This document shows positions 22,981-33,772 of a stretch of 64,000 nt of DNA, one piece after another (within the stretch, counting starts at the first letter, position 1; each line of letters begins with the position of its first letter). The notes beneath the pieces were generated by a model. The model saw nothing but the letters and a program-made list of their open reading frames with translations, was not told the origin of the DNA and did not search any database. This DNA is from Apiotrichum sp. Y4204 (taxonomy: Eukaryota > Basidiomycota > Tremellomycetes > Trichosporonales > Trichosporonaceae): assembly GCA_025531455.1 (NCBI GenBank), contig JAMYHL010000061.1:184569-248568 (forward strand). The letters run 5' to 3'. The translations under genes and the position numbers were made by a program.

Positions 22981-25900
22981 CTCAATGTGACCCGTGGAGG
23001 AGGCACACGCTCTCTACACTGGGTGCACTTTGATGAGAAGGGGTGCGGCTGTGGCGGTGACACAAAAGGGGTTGAGAATTCCCCCCGAGGTTGTAAAAAG
23101 GACTAGGAGGAATGGGAACCGTCCACCTCTCCTTGTTTTCGGGTCGGAGCAGAGGTGCAGTCGGGTAGAGCAGGTGCAGAGAACCTGATGCGGAGGGAGG
23201 CTGATGCGGAGGGAGGGCGAGCGCGAGAGGGAACGAGGGCCAGCGAGGTGGTCGTGAGAAGGGGGTTCGTGGCGTTGATGTGGCGCGCTGTCGGGTTCTA
23301 CGCGGGATGCTGAGCGTTGGCGCGTTGGGTGGGAAGCTGTTGGAGGTTTGAGATCTGTGAGGAACGATCGCTGTTTGGGAGAAAGTAATGTTGGGGGCCG
23401 GTCGGCCGCGAGTGAGGGAGGGATGCTTGGGGGGAGCGAGGGGAGGTGCGCGGAGGGTGTGTATTATATGTTCCCAGACGCAACGTCGGCGAGATGGAGC
23501 TACCACGATACCACAGTTACAACAGTACCAAGGAATGTTCTTGTTCTGATGTTCGGCGTGCCTCGGCGGTATGTGCGGCTTGGCGGGGGGCGGCGGTGTC
23601 GAGGGCACAGCGCCGATGATCTGTGGTGTTGTTGGGTACGGTGCGCGGTGATGCGCGTGCACTGTGCAATGTGCTGGTGTGGGTCGCGAGGAGGGCCCAA
23701 GGAACGAGGAGAACAATGGGCGGGCGAGCTCTAGGTGCAGATTGATGGGCAGTGATGGTGACGGGGGAGGGGATGGTCAGCACAGCAGCGAGGGTGCATC
23801 TCTCCTTGTCGTCGACGTCCTTGTCTTCTTATTGCTGTTGCAGAACAGCAGTGCTGCCAAGTGCTGAGGGGGTTGCGTTGGGCCAAGAACCCAAGAGAGC
23901 TCATTTCGTCTGCCTCAAACGCACAGCGGTGTGGAAAGAAAACAGCAGCTGGCAGCAGCATCGAATGCTCGTGTTTCGGTTGCTTGTTCGCCATGCCCAT
24001 CCCCCGATGTACTGCAGCTCGCGACTTCTCCTGATTGTGACACATCAACCCCACACAGAGTTGCTGCATAGCTGGCATACGCTTCCCTCCCCAGTTGGCA
24101 CAGAGAGCACAGGGGCGATGCGCGTCCTGCCTCAGCCTGCACCGCACCCCCCTACTCCCATCACTCGCAATGCATCACGTTGTATCCAAAGCTTACCTGA
24201 ACAATGGGTCGCGCGCATACGACATGGACAACGTAATGGCATAATGAAAATGCAAACTGGCAGAGCCGGCGGGGAGGATGCGAACAAGCATACCGCTGGT
24301 TACAACGCCAGTAGTAGTAACGCCAGGAAAACTGTAGATTCTTGTCCGTGCCTCTACCGCGCGACATCAAGATCGGCAACGAGCTCTTCCAACGAGTAAG
24401 CGGCATAGAGTCACAGAGAAGAGGGCAGAGCGCAATGCATGACGTGCTGGCCCAATGCATCCCCGACGGCTGGTCAACAGCTCAACAGCCGCACCGGGAC
24501 AGCCCGTTGTTGTCCGTCGTGTCCTGCGTCAACGTCCGAACTCGGCACCGAGGCACGCCCTGTGCCAAAAAAGAAACAAAAACCTGCATACCTCGGAACA
24601 CGAAACCTTGTCCTCGCGATCCTGGCAATATCCGTCTCATGTCCCAAACCGAACCCGATGCGACGCTTACCGCGACGCGTGCGTGACCCCCTCCGTCAGG
24701 CGGAGCCTCCATGTCCCCGTTTTATCGCTGCCGGCATACATTTGTTCTGGCGTGCGGCCGCCGCGGCATGTGTCCCATCCGACGAGTTATTTGCGGTTGA
24801 TTGCAGACGAGAAGGGAAATGTCCCTGTCGGCATGTCGCAGCCTTGCACAACGCACAACAACCCACAAAGGATGAACGACGATCGACGCGTCCCAGCTTG
24901 CCGGTTGGAGCTGACTCGCCGCCGGGTTGTGCCGCCGTCGGGAAGAGGTAAGCCGGGTTAGACAAACCACGGAATGAAGACATGTCCACATGGTGAATGG
25001 CGACTGGCGACAGGAGCAGCGCGCTCTTCCTGGTAGCGCGGTATCCTTCCCGCAGTCAGCCCGCCTGCATCTGCTCCCGACGTCCCCGTGCGTCCGTCCG
25101 CGCGCCGAACACGGCTCCGAAGATGGACGCCGGGACAGTCCGTACAGTCCTGGATCCTGGAACGCGTATCGCCACCTCGCGTGTCATGGTCCGCTGATGC
25201 CATTGTTTGCCGTGGCACCACCATTGTTCTGAAATCTGTTGCAATAAACGCGAAACGTCGCGGTCGCTGCATAGCACTGCGCCAGCGCGCGAGTCATTGT
25301 CCGTCGACCTCGTAGCATGCATAACCGGGCGCCGCCTGTACATGCAGAGTATGCGCTTTAGATATCTGAGAACATGAGACGCGATTGCTGGGAAACCGTA
25401 ATGTGCCATGAAAGGATAGGTCGGGGGCACAGCCCGTGCCATTGCTCCAAAATTCTGCGGTCGCACTCGCACTGCTTTGCGTGGAGATTGGCGTACATGC
25501 AATACAAGGTGCATGTTGGAACTCGGTGTGCGTGCTTGGAAGTGCATAGTTCGCGACTTCTTGTCTCGTGCACTATGCATAGGTCAGCGTGGGGCATGAA
25601 AAAGTGAGCAGCAGTTTGCCTTCGAGTCCAGTGATCCAGTAACCACAAGCAGCACTACCGATCTGACAGCACCACTCTAACAAGCTTCTTCCAACCTAAC
25701 CCTATCCACAGTTGTCCACACTGTCCACACCCACACTGCGTCATGATATGACAGACTCCCGGAGCCCACACCGCAAGCTCAGCCATGTACCCGACGTCCG
25801 CCATACCGCTATGTACCGCTGCCGAGCTCCAGGTCACGCATACCGCGCGGCCGCGAGCCACAAAGCCAATCCCGCAAACCTGGTCGTCATGTCGGAACCG

Positions 25901-26213
25901 CAAACGGGACAGGGCCGTGCGTTCTCCATTATGCAAAACTCCTCCCAGCTCCCAGCGTTCCTCGCCTAGCTTCTCTGTATCCTGGGGATCCGCGAGACGG
26001 GACACATTCCGGGAACCTGTGCTGATATTGTTTCTGTCATTACTCTCCACTCACTGGCTCGCTGGCTCGCTGTAACGATACCACAGCCCGTCACGGCTCC
26101 TGAACCCGGGTACACATGCCCAGGGTTGCTCGTCGCTCCTCGCGACCGAGAATCCGAGTGTCGGACCGCGCCCTTAATCTTCGGTATCTCGGTGCTATTG
26201 CTGGAATACGCCA

Positions 26214-26290
26214 CATTCCGTATCCGCATCCGTATCCGTACCCGCCCCGAGTCTGAGTCCGAGTCCGACGCCGAGACCGAAGACGCGACA
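26214..26290. repeat. Degenerate CCGTAT/CCGAGT hexanucleotide repeat
   Basis: About twelve head-to-tail, imperfect six-base units. The first half follows CCGTATCCGCAT and the second half CCGAGTCCGACG. No gene overlaps it. Confidence 0.75.
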
Positions 26291-27655
26291 CGCGGGTACT
26301 CCGGCGGGTAGGACACGTAACGTGTACATGTGCTGTATCCTACACCCTAGACTTGTATACTTGTAAGAAATTTACTCAATTTGGTTGTTGTGTGCCTCTG
26401 GTGTCTTGAGGTCTTTTCAAAGTGTGCGAGCAGTCCATGGCGGCTCATGGTCGTCACGCAATCTGGCGGTCAACACTCCGTTGGAGCGTGCACTACTAAT
26501 ACTGTTTCTGTTTGCCATGACGCCGTGGGAGCGCTGGAGGTTATGCCGCCGGAAGTTGAAGCGGTGGCCGCTGACGCTCTCCGGACCCACCCCCGCACCC
26601 CCGCTACTCCCGGTCGATGATCTGCTTTCCACCCCCTCGTCTCTTGATCTCTTGACGGGCGACGATTCCCGCCTCAAAGTGCCCAGATATCCAATCCCTA
26701 GTCCATCTATATTGGGACATGGTCGCCACTGATCCACTAAGGGGCTGAGGAGCATGAGGAGGCTACGATCATCATCATCAGATCGGCGGATCGGGGCGGG
26801 TCAATGGTGACCGCGGATAACACTCATCTGCAGCTTTCAACTGAGAACAAAACGGTCGACCGGACGAGTACAAGGGACTCGGATACTTTGGTTCTTGGGG
26901 GCTGCTGCAGGCTGCGACAACGAAGTTGTGCGGTCCATGCGGAGGTGGGCTCGTTGCGTCGCTGTAAAGTTCACTGCGTCATGCGTCACTGCATCACTGA
27001 GCATCTCAAAACGCGCAGATCATCAACAGATCATCAAACAGAGACTGCATCCCAAAGTGCTTGTTCCGTTCGATCATGACGCCGATCGCGTTTCGAAAGC
27101 ACTTGGTTCTAGGTTGCAAGTTCGCTTTACCATGATCTGCCCCGATCGTCGTGATCTGCGTGATTTGCGACATGGTTCATACTAGGTCGTCCTCAGTACC
27201 TCTGTAAGATCTCAAGTACCTCGAGTACTTATACCCAGCAGCCTCACATTTCACTCGAGCAGATCCCATGGGCCCACCATCCCACGTCGGGCAAATCTCC
27301 TGTTTGCAAAGCGATTGTCATTTTTTGACGCTTTTACCTCTGTAGCCAGAGTATGCGGAGCATCAGCCGTACTCGTTCCCATCTCTTCTTTCACATCGAC
27401 GCTGTTCTCGCCATTCGCTCCAGGCTGTTCTCAGCCCCCGCCTCTCAGACCTCCCCGGCGGCCACTAGACAGCATCCTGATACAATTGCATTAGGCGACA
27501 GCTGTGAAGACAGATATCGAAACGGTTTGCCAGTTCGCCACTCGTAGATTCCGTTACCGTTCCGCGGCGTCCATCGCCCGGATGGGACAAGGCGGCCCGC
27601 AGCCCCGTGTAGAACACAATGCCGCGCGGGGTTCGCAATGCGCGACTTCTCGGAC

Positions 27656-28256
27656 TTAGGCCGTCGAGCCGTAGTACTGCTGCGGGGCTGCGGTCAGTCT
27701 CCTCTCCCAGCGACTCTGTCTCACCGTGGTGGTGGTTTCCGTGGCGGCCGTCGGCATGCTGCGGGATGTCGCACTGCACGTACTCGCCGTTGCCCATGTA
27801 CGTGTACCCGTTCGGGCCGTACATTTCTTCGGCCTTGAGCTGGGGGTGTGAGCTGGGGTATGGGGTAGGGCTGGGAACCCGGTTTGGATGGCATTTCAGA
27901 CACCGCCCATCTCCGATACGCACCTTCTTCCACATGATGAAGAGCGAGTGGATGAGTCCGCTGTTGTGATAAAGTTAGTGGTGGTGGAGTCATGAATCAG
28001 TCGGGTGCTGCGTCAGCTTGGAGACATCGCGGCTCGGGGGAATGGACATACGGGATGAATCCCTGTCGTCAGCGTCCGATACAGCACGTTTTGGAAATCG
28101 CCAGGCTTCGCAAGCCGCTACGGGGCTCGTACTCACCAAGAGCGTGAGCATAATGTTGATGAGCAGGTCGCAGCTGCATCCGGTGAGGATCGCGACCGCC
28201 GCGGGGGGGAAGATGATCGCGATGAGCGCAATGACAATGTCGCTGCTGTGCACCAT
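27656..28256 (-). CDS. PMP3: Pmp3/UPF0057 plasma-membrane proteolipid with His/Gln/Tyr-rich tail
   Basis: Small two-helix membrane protein of 104 residues. Pmp3 family members influence membrane potential and cation tolerance. Exons are 28137-28256, 28052-28062, 27924-27960, 27725-27839 and 27656-27687; exon 2 is only 11 nt. The domain (residues 1-56) reads IVIALIAIIFPPAAVAIL, then the Cys-containing loop TGCSCDLLINIMLTLLG, then FIPGLIHSLFIMWKK; the PPAAV turn and LLINI..TLLG..PG.IH pattern define the family. A 48-residue hydrophilic tail ends HHHAPQQYYGSTA, a style common in basidiomycete members. The third intron (27840-27923, 84 nt) is a stop-free multiple of three, so retention would insert 28 residues with RCLKCH. 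The last splice is chosen for the Gln/Tyr-rich end; reading through instead gives a longer unrelated tail. Confidence 0.78.
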
Positions 28257-28725
28257 GGTGAGAGTCGAGAGAGATATCAAGTGGGGAGAGAGATGGAGTA
28301 ATAAAGACAAAGTAGTGTCAAAGTCGGGAGTTGCTTCTTTGTGTGTGCTGTGTGGTGTTTTGCCACCACCCAAAATGACCTCTTTACCTCTTGGGATCCG
28401 GGATCCAGCCTCAATTGGGCCCTGTTCGGCAACAACGCGCGGCGCCTGGGTGGCAATGACGTCATCCCATCTCGTGGCGCGTGGGACACGGCAGCCACCG
28501 CACTTCTGGTTAACCTGGTTGCAAAGGCATGAATTTATGTAGGCACATGTGGATGCATGCCATCGGTGGCGCGCGCCGCTTGGCCGCTTGACAGGTCCGG
28601 TGCCCCAGGCTGGGATGTGCGAAACTCGACATTGGACGCGTGTGGCTTGGTCTTCGCCAATCGTGACAACAGCGAGAACTCTCCACCTCTTCCTCCACCC
28701 AGGTACCCAACATCCCGATGCATGC
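28257..28725. other. Intergenic region between PMP3-like start and SRP102 stop
   Basis: 469 bases. It holds the 5' leader of the Pmp3-like gene and the 3' end of the SRP receptor gene. Nothing else is recognised. Confidence 0.5.
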
Positions 28726-29866
28726 CTACAGACCCCACATAAAGTCGGTGAGCTCGTCGAGCCCGTTCCCACGGCGCTCGGCGGCCTCCTTCTCCGGCTG
28801 CCCGACAGCGCTCACGCCCCATGCGACCTCGACGCCCTCGACGTCGTCCCAGCGCCACGGCCCCGCCTGGCCCCACACGAGCGCCTCATCGTCCTCGGCC
28901 GCGGCCTCTGGCTCCGAGCTCGAGCCAAACAGGCGCGCCCACCATCCCCGCCCGCCAGACTGCACCATTGCCATGCCCTCGATGCGCCCGCCGACGCCGC
29001 CAGCCCCGCGGGCCGCCTTGAGCCGGTCCATCTCGCGGGTGAGGATGCTGCGCACGCGCTCCGAAGCTGTGGCACGCGCAGTTGGGGAAATCTCCATATC
29101 TGTCGCGGACCGCGAAAGGAGATCCGTCTTGTTCGCCAAGATGAGAAGACGGAGCGGTGGCGCAGAGAGACCGCGGCGCGACGCAGTGCCCGCCAGCTGG
29201 GTCAGGAGCGGGGGAAGTTCCCTGTTGTCAGCTAAATGCCGCAGATCACAAAGCTCACTCGGCAACCGCGGCTGCATTGCGCACAAGGGCAACAATGTCG
29301 ACGACAAACACGACTGCTTCGGCCGTCTCGACGTGCTGGCCCACCTGATCACGGAGGCGAGCATGGCCGGCGAGATCGACGATGCGCACGGCCTTCCCGC
29401 GCCCGTCGCCTGGGAGACTGACGGTCGCAGACGAGGGCACAACAGACGTGAGTGTCGCGGGGCGCTCGTCTTGGGCAATCTAAACGAGTCAGTAAAACGT
29501 CAAAGAATCAGAAGTAATAGAACATCCCCAATGTACCATGTGAATGATAACGTCCTTCTCGTCTGGCCAACACCCCGCGGCTTCCTCACCTTTGTGAACA
29601 GCGCAGTCTTACCACTATCCGGCGGCCCAACAAGGAGAACGGTCGGGGTCCCACGGCGCGTCTTCTTAGTTCCCGAAGGCACACCTGGCGTCAGCTTGAT
29701 CTCCATGAGGCTTCAGCTCACAGGCAAAGACAAGAAGAAGGACGAGCAGGCCGGCGACGGCGGCGAGGATGACGGGATCGCGCAGTGGCTGGAGTGCGGG
29801 GTGGTTGAAGATCTCGTGCTGGAAGAGCGGATGCAGCGCACCGCGCTCTGCGGCGGGGGTGGCCAT
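28726..29866 (-). CDS. SRP102: Signal recognition particle receptor subunit beta
   Basis: ER-membrane GTPase that anchors the SRP receptor alpha subunit for cotranslational targeting. Exons are 29722-29866, 29590-29684, 29259-29479 and 28726-29221, giving 318 residues. A single N-terminal membrane anchor (VILAAVAGLLVLLLVFAC, about residues 32-49) precedes an Arf-like G domain: G1 GPPDSGKTALFTK, G3 VDLAGHARLRDQV, G4 LILANKTDLL. The DLAGH form of G3 and the N-terminal anchor are typical of SR-beta. The C-terminal half includes an acidic Glu/Ala-rich loop (SSSEPEAAAEDDEA), then RWDDVEGVEVAWGVSAVGQ, and ends LDELTDFMWGL. Length is a little above the usual 245-270, because of that loop. Confidence 0.88.
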
Positions 29867-30283
29867 CGTTGTGGATGGGAGTGATAGAGAAGTGGGGAAA
29901 GATGAGAGGGAGAGTTGTTGACAAGCTGACAAGAGTTGAATGTTGTTCGTTCCACTCGGCAAACGTCACAAACGACGGAGTGGTTGGATGTCATTAGGAA
30001 CGCTTCCTTAATCAGAGATCGGCGTGAATAGGCTGTTAATTTGACCATTTGATTCCGCTAATGCACTCTCATGAATTGGCCCCTGTGACCACGACACGAC
30101 ATTCCATTGCTGTCATGTCCGTCGTTGGCGCTCGGCAGATCGGCGGCTGTGGTGTGCAGCCCGTGCCTTTCGGAGCGGGATGTTCCCAACTTGGTGTTTC
30201 TTTTATTTTTTTTCTCCGCTTGACATTTCCCCCGTGTTGTAACTTTCAACCTTCTCACACCACTCTGCGCAAGCGCACACACG
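29867..30283. other. Divergent promoter region, SRP102 and coactosin
   Basis: 417 bases shared by two divergent housekeeping genes. There is a T-rich tract at about 30200-30220, 65 to 85 bases upstream of the coactosin ATG. No gene is seen. Confidence 0.5.
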
Positions 30284-31241
30284 ATGGCCGACGTCAAGGA
30301 CCCCAAGATCGCCGACGGTGAGTCGCCGGAGCTGGTGGAAGATGCCGAATCTCGAGTGCAGCACGGCGCAATGCGATCGCTGGAACTTCACGGCCGTTGT
30401 TATTGGCACTGGCGGACTCGTGGCAGTGCGCACTGGCGATATGAAGAAGGAGACGCAATTCCATTGTGGTGCTGACGCCGCAGCATACGAGCAGATCCGC
30501 TCGGACAAGGAGGACGCCAACTGGATGCTCCTCGACTACGAGGTGCGTTCGGAGAGCGGAATGCTGGACGGTGTCGGTGTCGCGTGCACATTCCCCAGAG
30601 TGCGATATGTGCGATCGCGGTTTGCCGACCAAACATACAAGCCGAGGGATTCCGCGCCCAACCCGGCGCCATGTGCCCCAATTTGTCGCTGACCCGCAGT
30701 CCGACCGCTCAGACAAGCTCGTCCTCACGGCCACCGGTACCGGCGGCCTTGCCGAGTTCACCGAGCAGCTCCAGCCGGGGCGGGCGTCGTTCGGCTTCGT
30801 GCGTGTCAAGTACGCTAATGACGAGCACTCGTTCCGTGGTGAGTTGCTAGTGAGAGCTCTTGTAGCAGCAGCTCACGGTGCAGAGAAGTTTATCCTCGTC
30901 ACTTGGATCGGCGAGGAGGTCAAGATTATGCGCCGCGCAAAGGTCTCGGTCCACTCCGCGGACGTCAAGAACGTCATCCGCTCGTACTCTATTGAGATCT
31001 CCGCGTCGAGCAAGAGCGATATCGACGAGGTGAGTACGCGTGCCGGGGAGTAAGATGGCACAGTGAGCCCAGCTGGCTCGTCGAGTTACGCTGGGCCCCG
31101 CTCTATAACAAGCTGTACATCGATTTCTCGGTTCCTGGAGGCATTCCGGTTCGCGACGCGTTCACTGACATGCAGGAGGACATTGTGCAGCGGTTGAGGC
31201 GTGCCGGCGGCGCCAACTACGACCGCTCCAAGTTTGACTAG
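30284..31241 (+). CDS. Coactosin (ADF-H domain F-actin-binding protein)
   Basis: Cytoplasmic actin-filament-binding protein of the ADF/cofilin-homology fold, 147 residues, matching the 140-150 typical of coactosin. Exons are 30284-30317, 30484-30542, 30700-30838, 30884-31029 and 31176-31241. Recognisable segments are AYEQIRSDKEDANWMLLDYE, the surface loop GTGGLAEFTEQLQPGRASFG, FRVKYAND-like FVRVKYANDEHSF, the core KFILVTWIGEEV, and the terminal RAGGANYDRSKFD, which matches the coactosin KAGGANYDAQ ending. Unlike cofilin, it lacks the severing N-terminus. Introns 1 and 2 (166 and 157 nt) and the last (146 nt) are long for this window. Confidence 0.9.
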
Positions 31242-31709
31242 ACCTATGATTAGAACTGGAGAGGGCGACAGGCAACTCTCCCCGCCTTGCTACCCACCTC
31301 CCTCTCTGTATTTTTGAGTTTTGAACGGCCTTGGCGCTATGCATACACCTTGAACGTTCATGTCGCGATGTCGGCAACGCCAGGCTGCCACCGCTGATAT
31401 GCATGTGCCACACGTGGTGTCATGCATGTTGGGCGTGTCCACATGCGTGTTACAGGTTCCAACGTTCCAGCGAAGTGTTCTGGTGGAGGCCGTCGGCGAT
31501 TGCCACTGGCTGGGTCAGCATCCCCCAGCCAGAGCAGCCTGGGCCCCACTACTGTACTCTGCTAACTGCACACGCCACGCCACCCACCACACCGCCGTTG
31601 GTTCTGTCACATTCTTTCCACCGCCATCCAATCTATCCATTGTCCATTCTCCTTTTCTTCTCTCTCCTTCCCTCACATCCCACCATCAACAGCGCATACA
31701 GCACCCACG
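31242..31709. other. Intergenic region, coactosin 3' end to DSK2 promoter
   Basis: 468 bases. The last 150 are CT-rich, as in many leaders here. No gene is seen. Confidence 0.5.
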
Positions 31710-33309
31710 ATGGCGGACGCATCATCATCCACCACCCCCGCAGAGATTAACATGTGAGTGCAGCAGCCCCAGCGCGAGCGGCGCGAGCGACGCCAGTCGG
31801 GAAGGCGCGCACAGAATCTCCAACCCAACCCAACCTCGCCCTTTGCACACCGCTAATACCAGCACGGTCAAGGGCCCGTCAGAGCTCAAGCTGTCGATTG
31901 CGATCGACCCGTCCAAGACGGTCGGCGAGCTCAAGGACGCCGTCGCGGCCAAGAGCGATGTCGAGCGCGACCGCCAGCGTCTGATCTACTCTGGTGAGTG
32001 GAGCAGCAGGAAGAAGTGTGGAGGCGAGGAGGCGAGGAGCGGAGGGAACCAGGAAGCGTGTTGCCACTGTTCACTGTCGGTACTAACCCGCCAGGCAAGG
32101 TGCTTAAGGACGAGGACACGATTGCGAGCTACAAGATCCAGACCGGCCACACGATCCACATGGTCAAGGGCGCGCCGAAGGCCGCGCGTGAGGCCGCTGC
32201 TCAGGCGCCGAGGCTGCCTGCCAACATGGGCACGGGCCTGGCTAGCGGTAACATCCTTGACACTGTCGAGAACCACCACGTGCGTAGTGTAGAAAATGGG
32301 TCACTGGAATGGCGTGACTGACGACGTAGGGCCTCGCCGGATTCAATCCCTTTGCTGGCATGGAGGGCATGGGCAACATACACGACCCCAATGCCGTGAG
32401 TCATCAGTCGGGACTGAGAGTTTGACCTCGCCCCACCGCTCACACCGCAGATGATGGGCTTAATGGACAACCCCGACTTTCTGCGCCAGATGAGCGAACT
32501 CATGTCGCGTCCCGAGGTTGTGGATCAGGTGAGCACGCCGCTGTTTGGTGTACTAACTGCAGATCATTGCGTCGCGTCCCGAGCTCCAGTCGATGGGCCC
32601 GCAGCTGCGCCAAATGATGCAGAGCCCCATGTTCCGCGAGATGATGTCCAACCCGGAGATGCTGCGTCAGGTGCGTCATGTTGAGCTCACTTTTCATGGA
32701 TTGCGCTGACGCCAGATGATGCAGATGCAGGCGGCGATGGGCGGCGCGGGCGGTATGGGCGGTGGACTTGGCGGCTTCCCCGGCGGTGGAATGTTTGGTG
32801 CTGGTGCGGGTGCAGGCAACACCGCTGCGGGCGCGCGCAGTCCCCCGACCGACCCCTTCCCGAACCTCTTCGCGCCCAACGCCGGGGCCGCCGCGGGCAC
32901 CAACACGACCGGCACCGGCTCGACAGGATCTGGAGCTGCAGGTGCCGGCGGCGCAGCTGGCGCCAACACTCCCGCTAACCCGTTCGCGTCCCTCTTCGGT
33001 GCCGGAGCTGGAGCAGGGGCCGGTGCTGGCGCTGGCGCGGGTGGCGCCGGCCGCCCGCCCTACCCCTTCATGGACCCATCCTTCCTCTTCGGCGGTCCGT
33101 TCGGTTCCGGCTTCGGCGCACCTGGCACATCTGCCCCGCCAGCAGACACGCGTCCCCCCGAGGAGATCTACGCGACACAGCTGGGACAGCTGTCGGCAAT
33201 GGGACTGTGGGACTCGGCCAAGAACATCCGCGCCCTCCGCTCCACGGGCGGCAACGTCGAGGCGGCTATCGAGCTCCTCTTCTCCGGCCAGCTCGACAAC
33301 CCCCAGTAG
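31710..33309 (+). CDS. DSK2: Ubiquilin Dsk2 (UBL-STI1-UBA shuttle factor)
   Basis: Shuttle protein that brings polyubiquitinated clients to the proteasome, acting in cytosol and nucleus. Exons are 31710-31753, 31863-31993, 32095-32279, 32330-32395, 32451-32528, 32563-32670 and 32716-33309, giving 401 residues. An N-terminal ubiquitin-like domain (about 16-90) shows [33 protein letters not shown] and GHTIHMVKG. The STI1 repeats follow ([37 protein letters not shown]). A Gly/Ala-rich linker comes next, with a pure GAGAG run near residue 300. The C-terminal UBA domain (about 355-398) reads [23 protein letters not shown]...[11 protein letters not shown], with the MG[FLW] loop intact. Domain order and size match Dsk2. 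Confidence 0.93.
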
Positions 33310-33772
33310 AACGATCCCGCCCCGCTGTTGTCTATTAATATTCCCGTTCCACGCATGTGATGAGATTCGAGCGAAGGAGGCATGGTCGACTTGCGGATGT
33401 AGTAGCTGGGCCCGCATTGAATGGCAGGTGGCAGGAGACTACTGATCGGCAGTCTTGACACCAACCTGATTACGATTAACAAAAAGGACATTCATTCTCA
33501 CGCGTGTCTGGATTGCGATCACGGTGGTGTTGGAGTATAGATATCGTCGAGTTGGCCGTCACTTCACATTGGCTCCCGTATCCCGACTTCTTTAAACCTG
33601 ACCTCATTCATACGGAGGCAACTATGACAGACTATTGACATCTCCACGAGTGGTACGCCGCAGATGGTGCGTTCGTTGGGCATATCGGAAGTCGGGCAGG
33701 GCTATGATACTACTGTACAACATATGATGGGATGGGTTCACTAGATCGGACAGTTTGGTCGACATCATATCT
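33310..33772. other. Convergent intergenic region
   Basis: 463 bases between two converging 3' ends. It is relatively AT-rich. Nothing is recognised. Confidence 0.5.

Larger units (their letters stand above)
22837..27655. other. Long gene-poor region (4.8 kb)
   Basis: No coding gene could be supported on either strand. The 200 bases next to the ferric reductase start are purine-rich on the plus strand, i.e. a CT-rich leader. Further on there are many short open frames of biased composition and a degenerate hexanucleotide repeat near 26.25 kb. It separates the ferric reductase promoter from the 3' end of the Pmp3-like gene, so it could hold long regulatory DNA or an unannotated non-coding transcript. 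Confidence 0.5.

Noticed and set aside
20116..23106. A 996-codon open frame on the plus strand
   Set aside because: It is antisense to the ferric reductase, whose motifs are unmistakable. The open frame arises from GC-rich codon bias and has no domain.
26214..26290. Hexanucleotide repeat as telomeric or CRISPR-like array
   Set aside because: Units are imperfect, CG-rich and lack spacers; they do not resemble TTAGGG-type telomere repeats.
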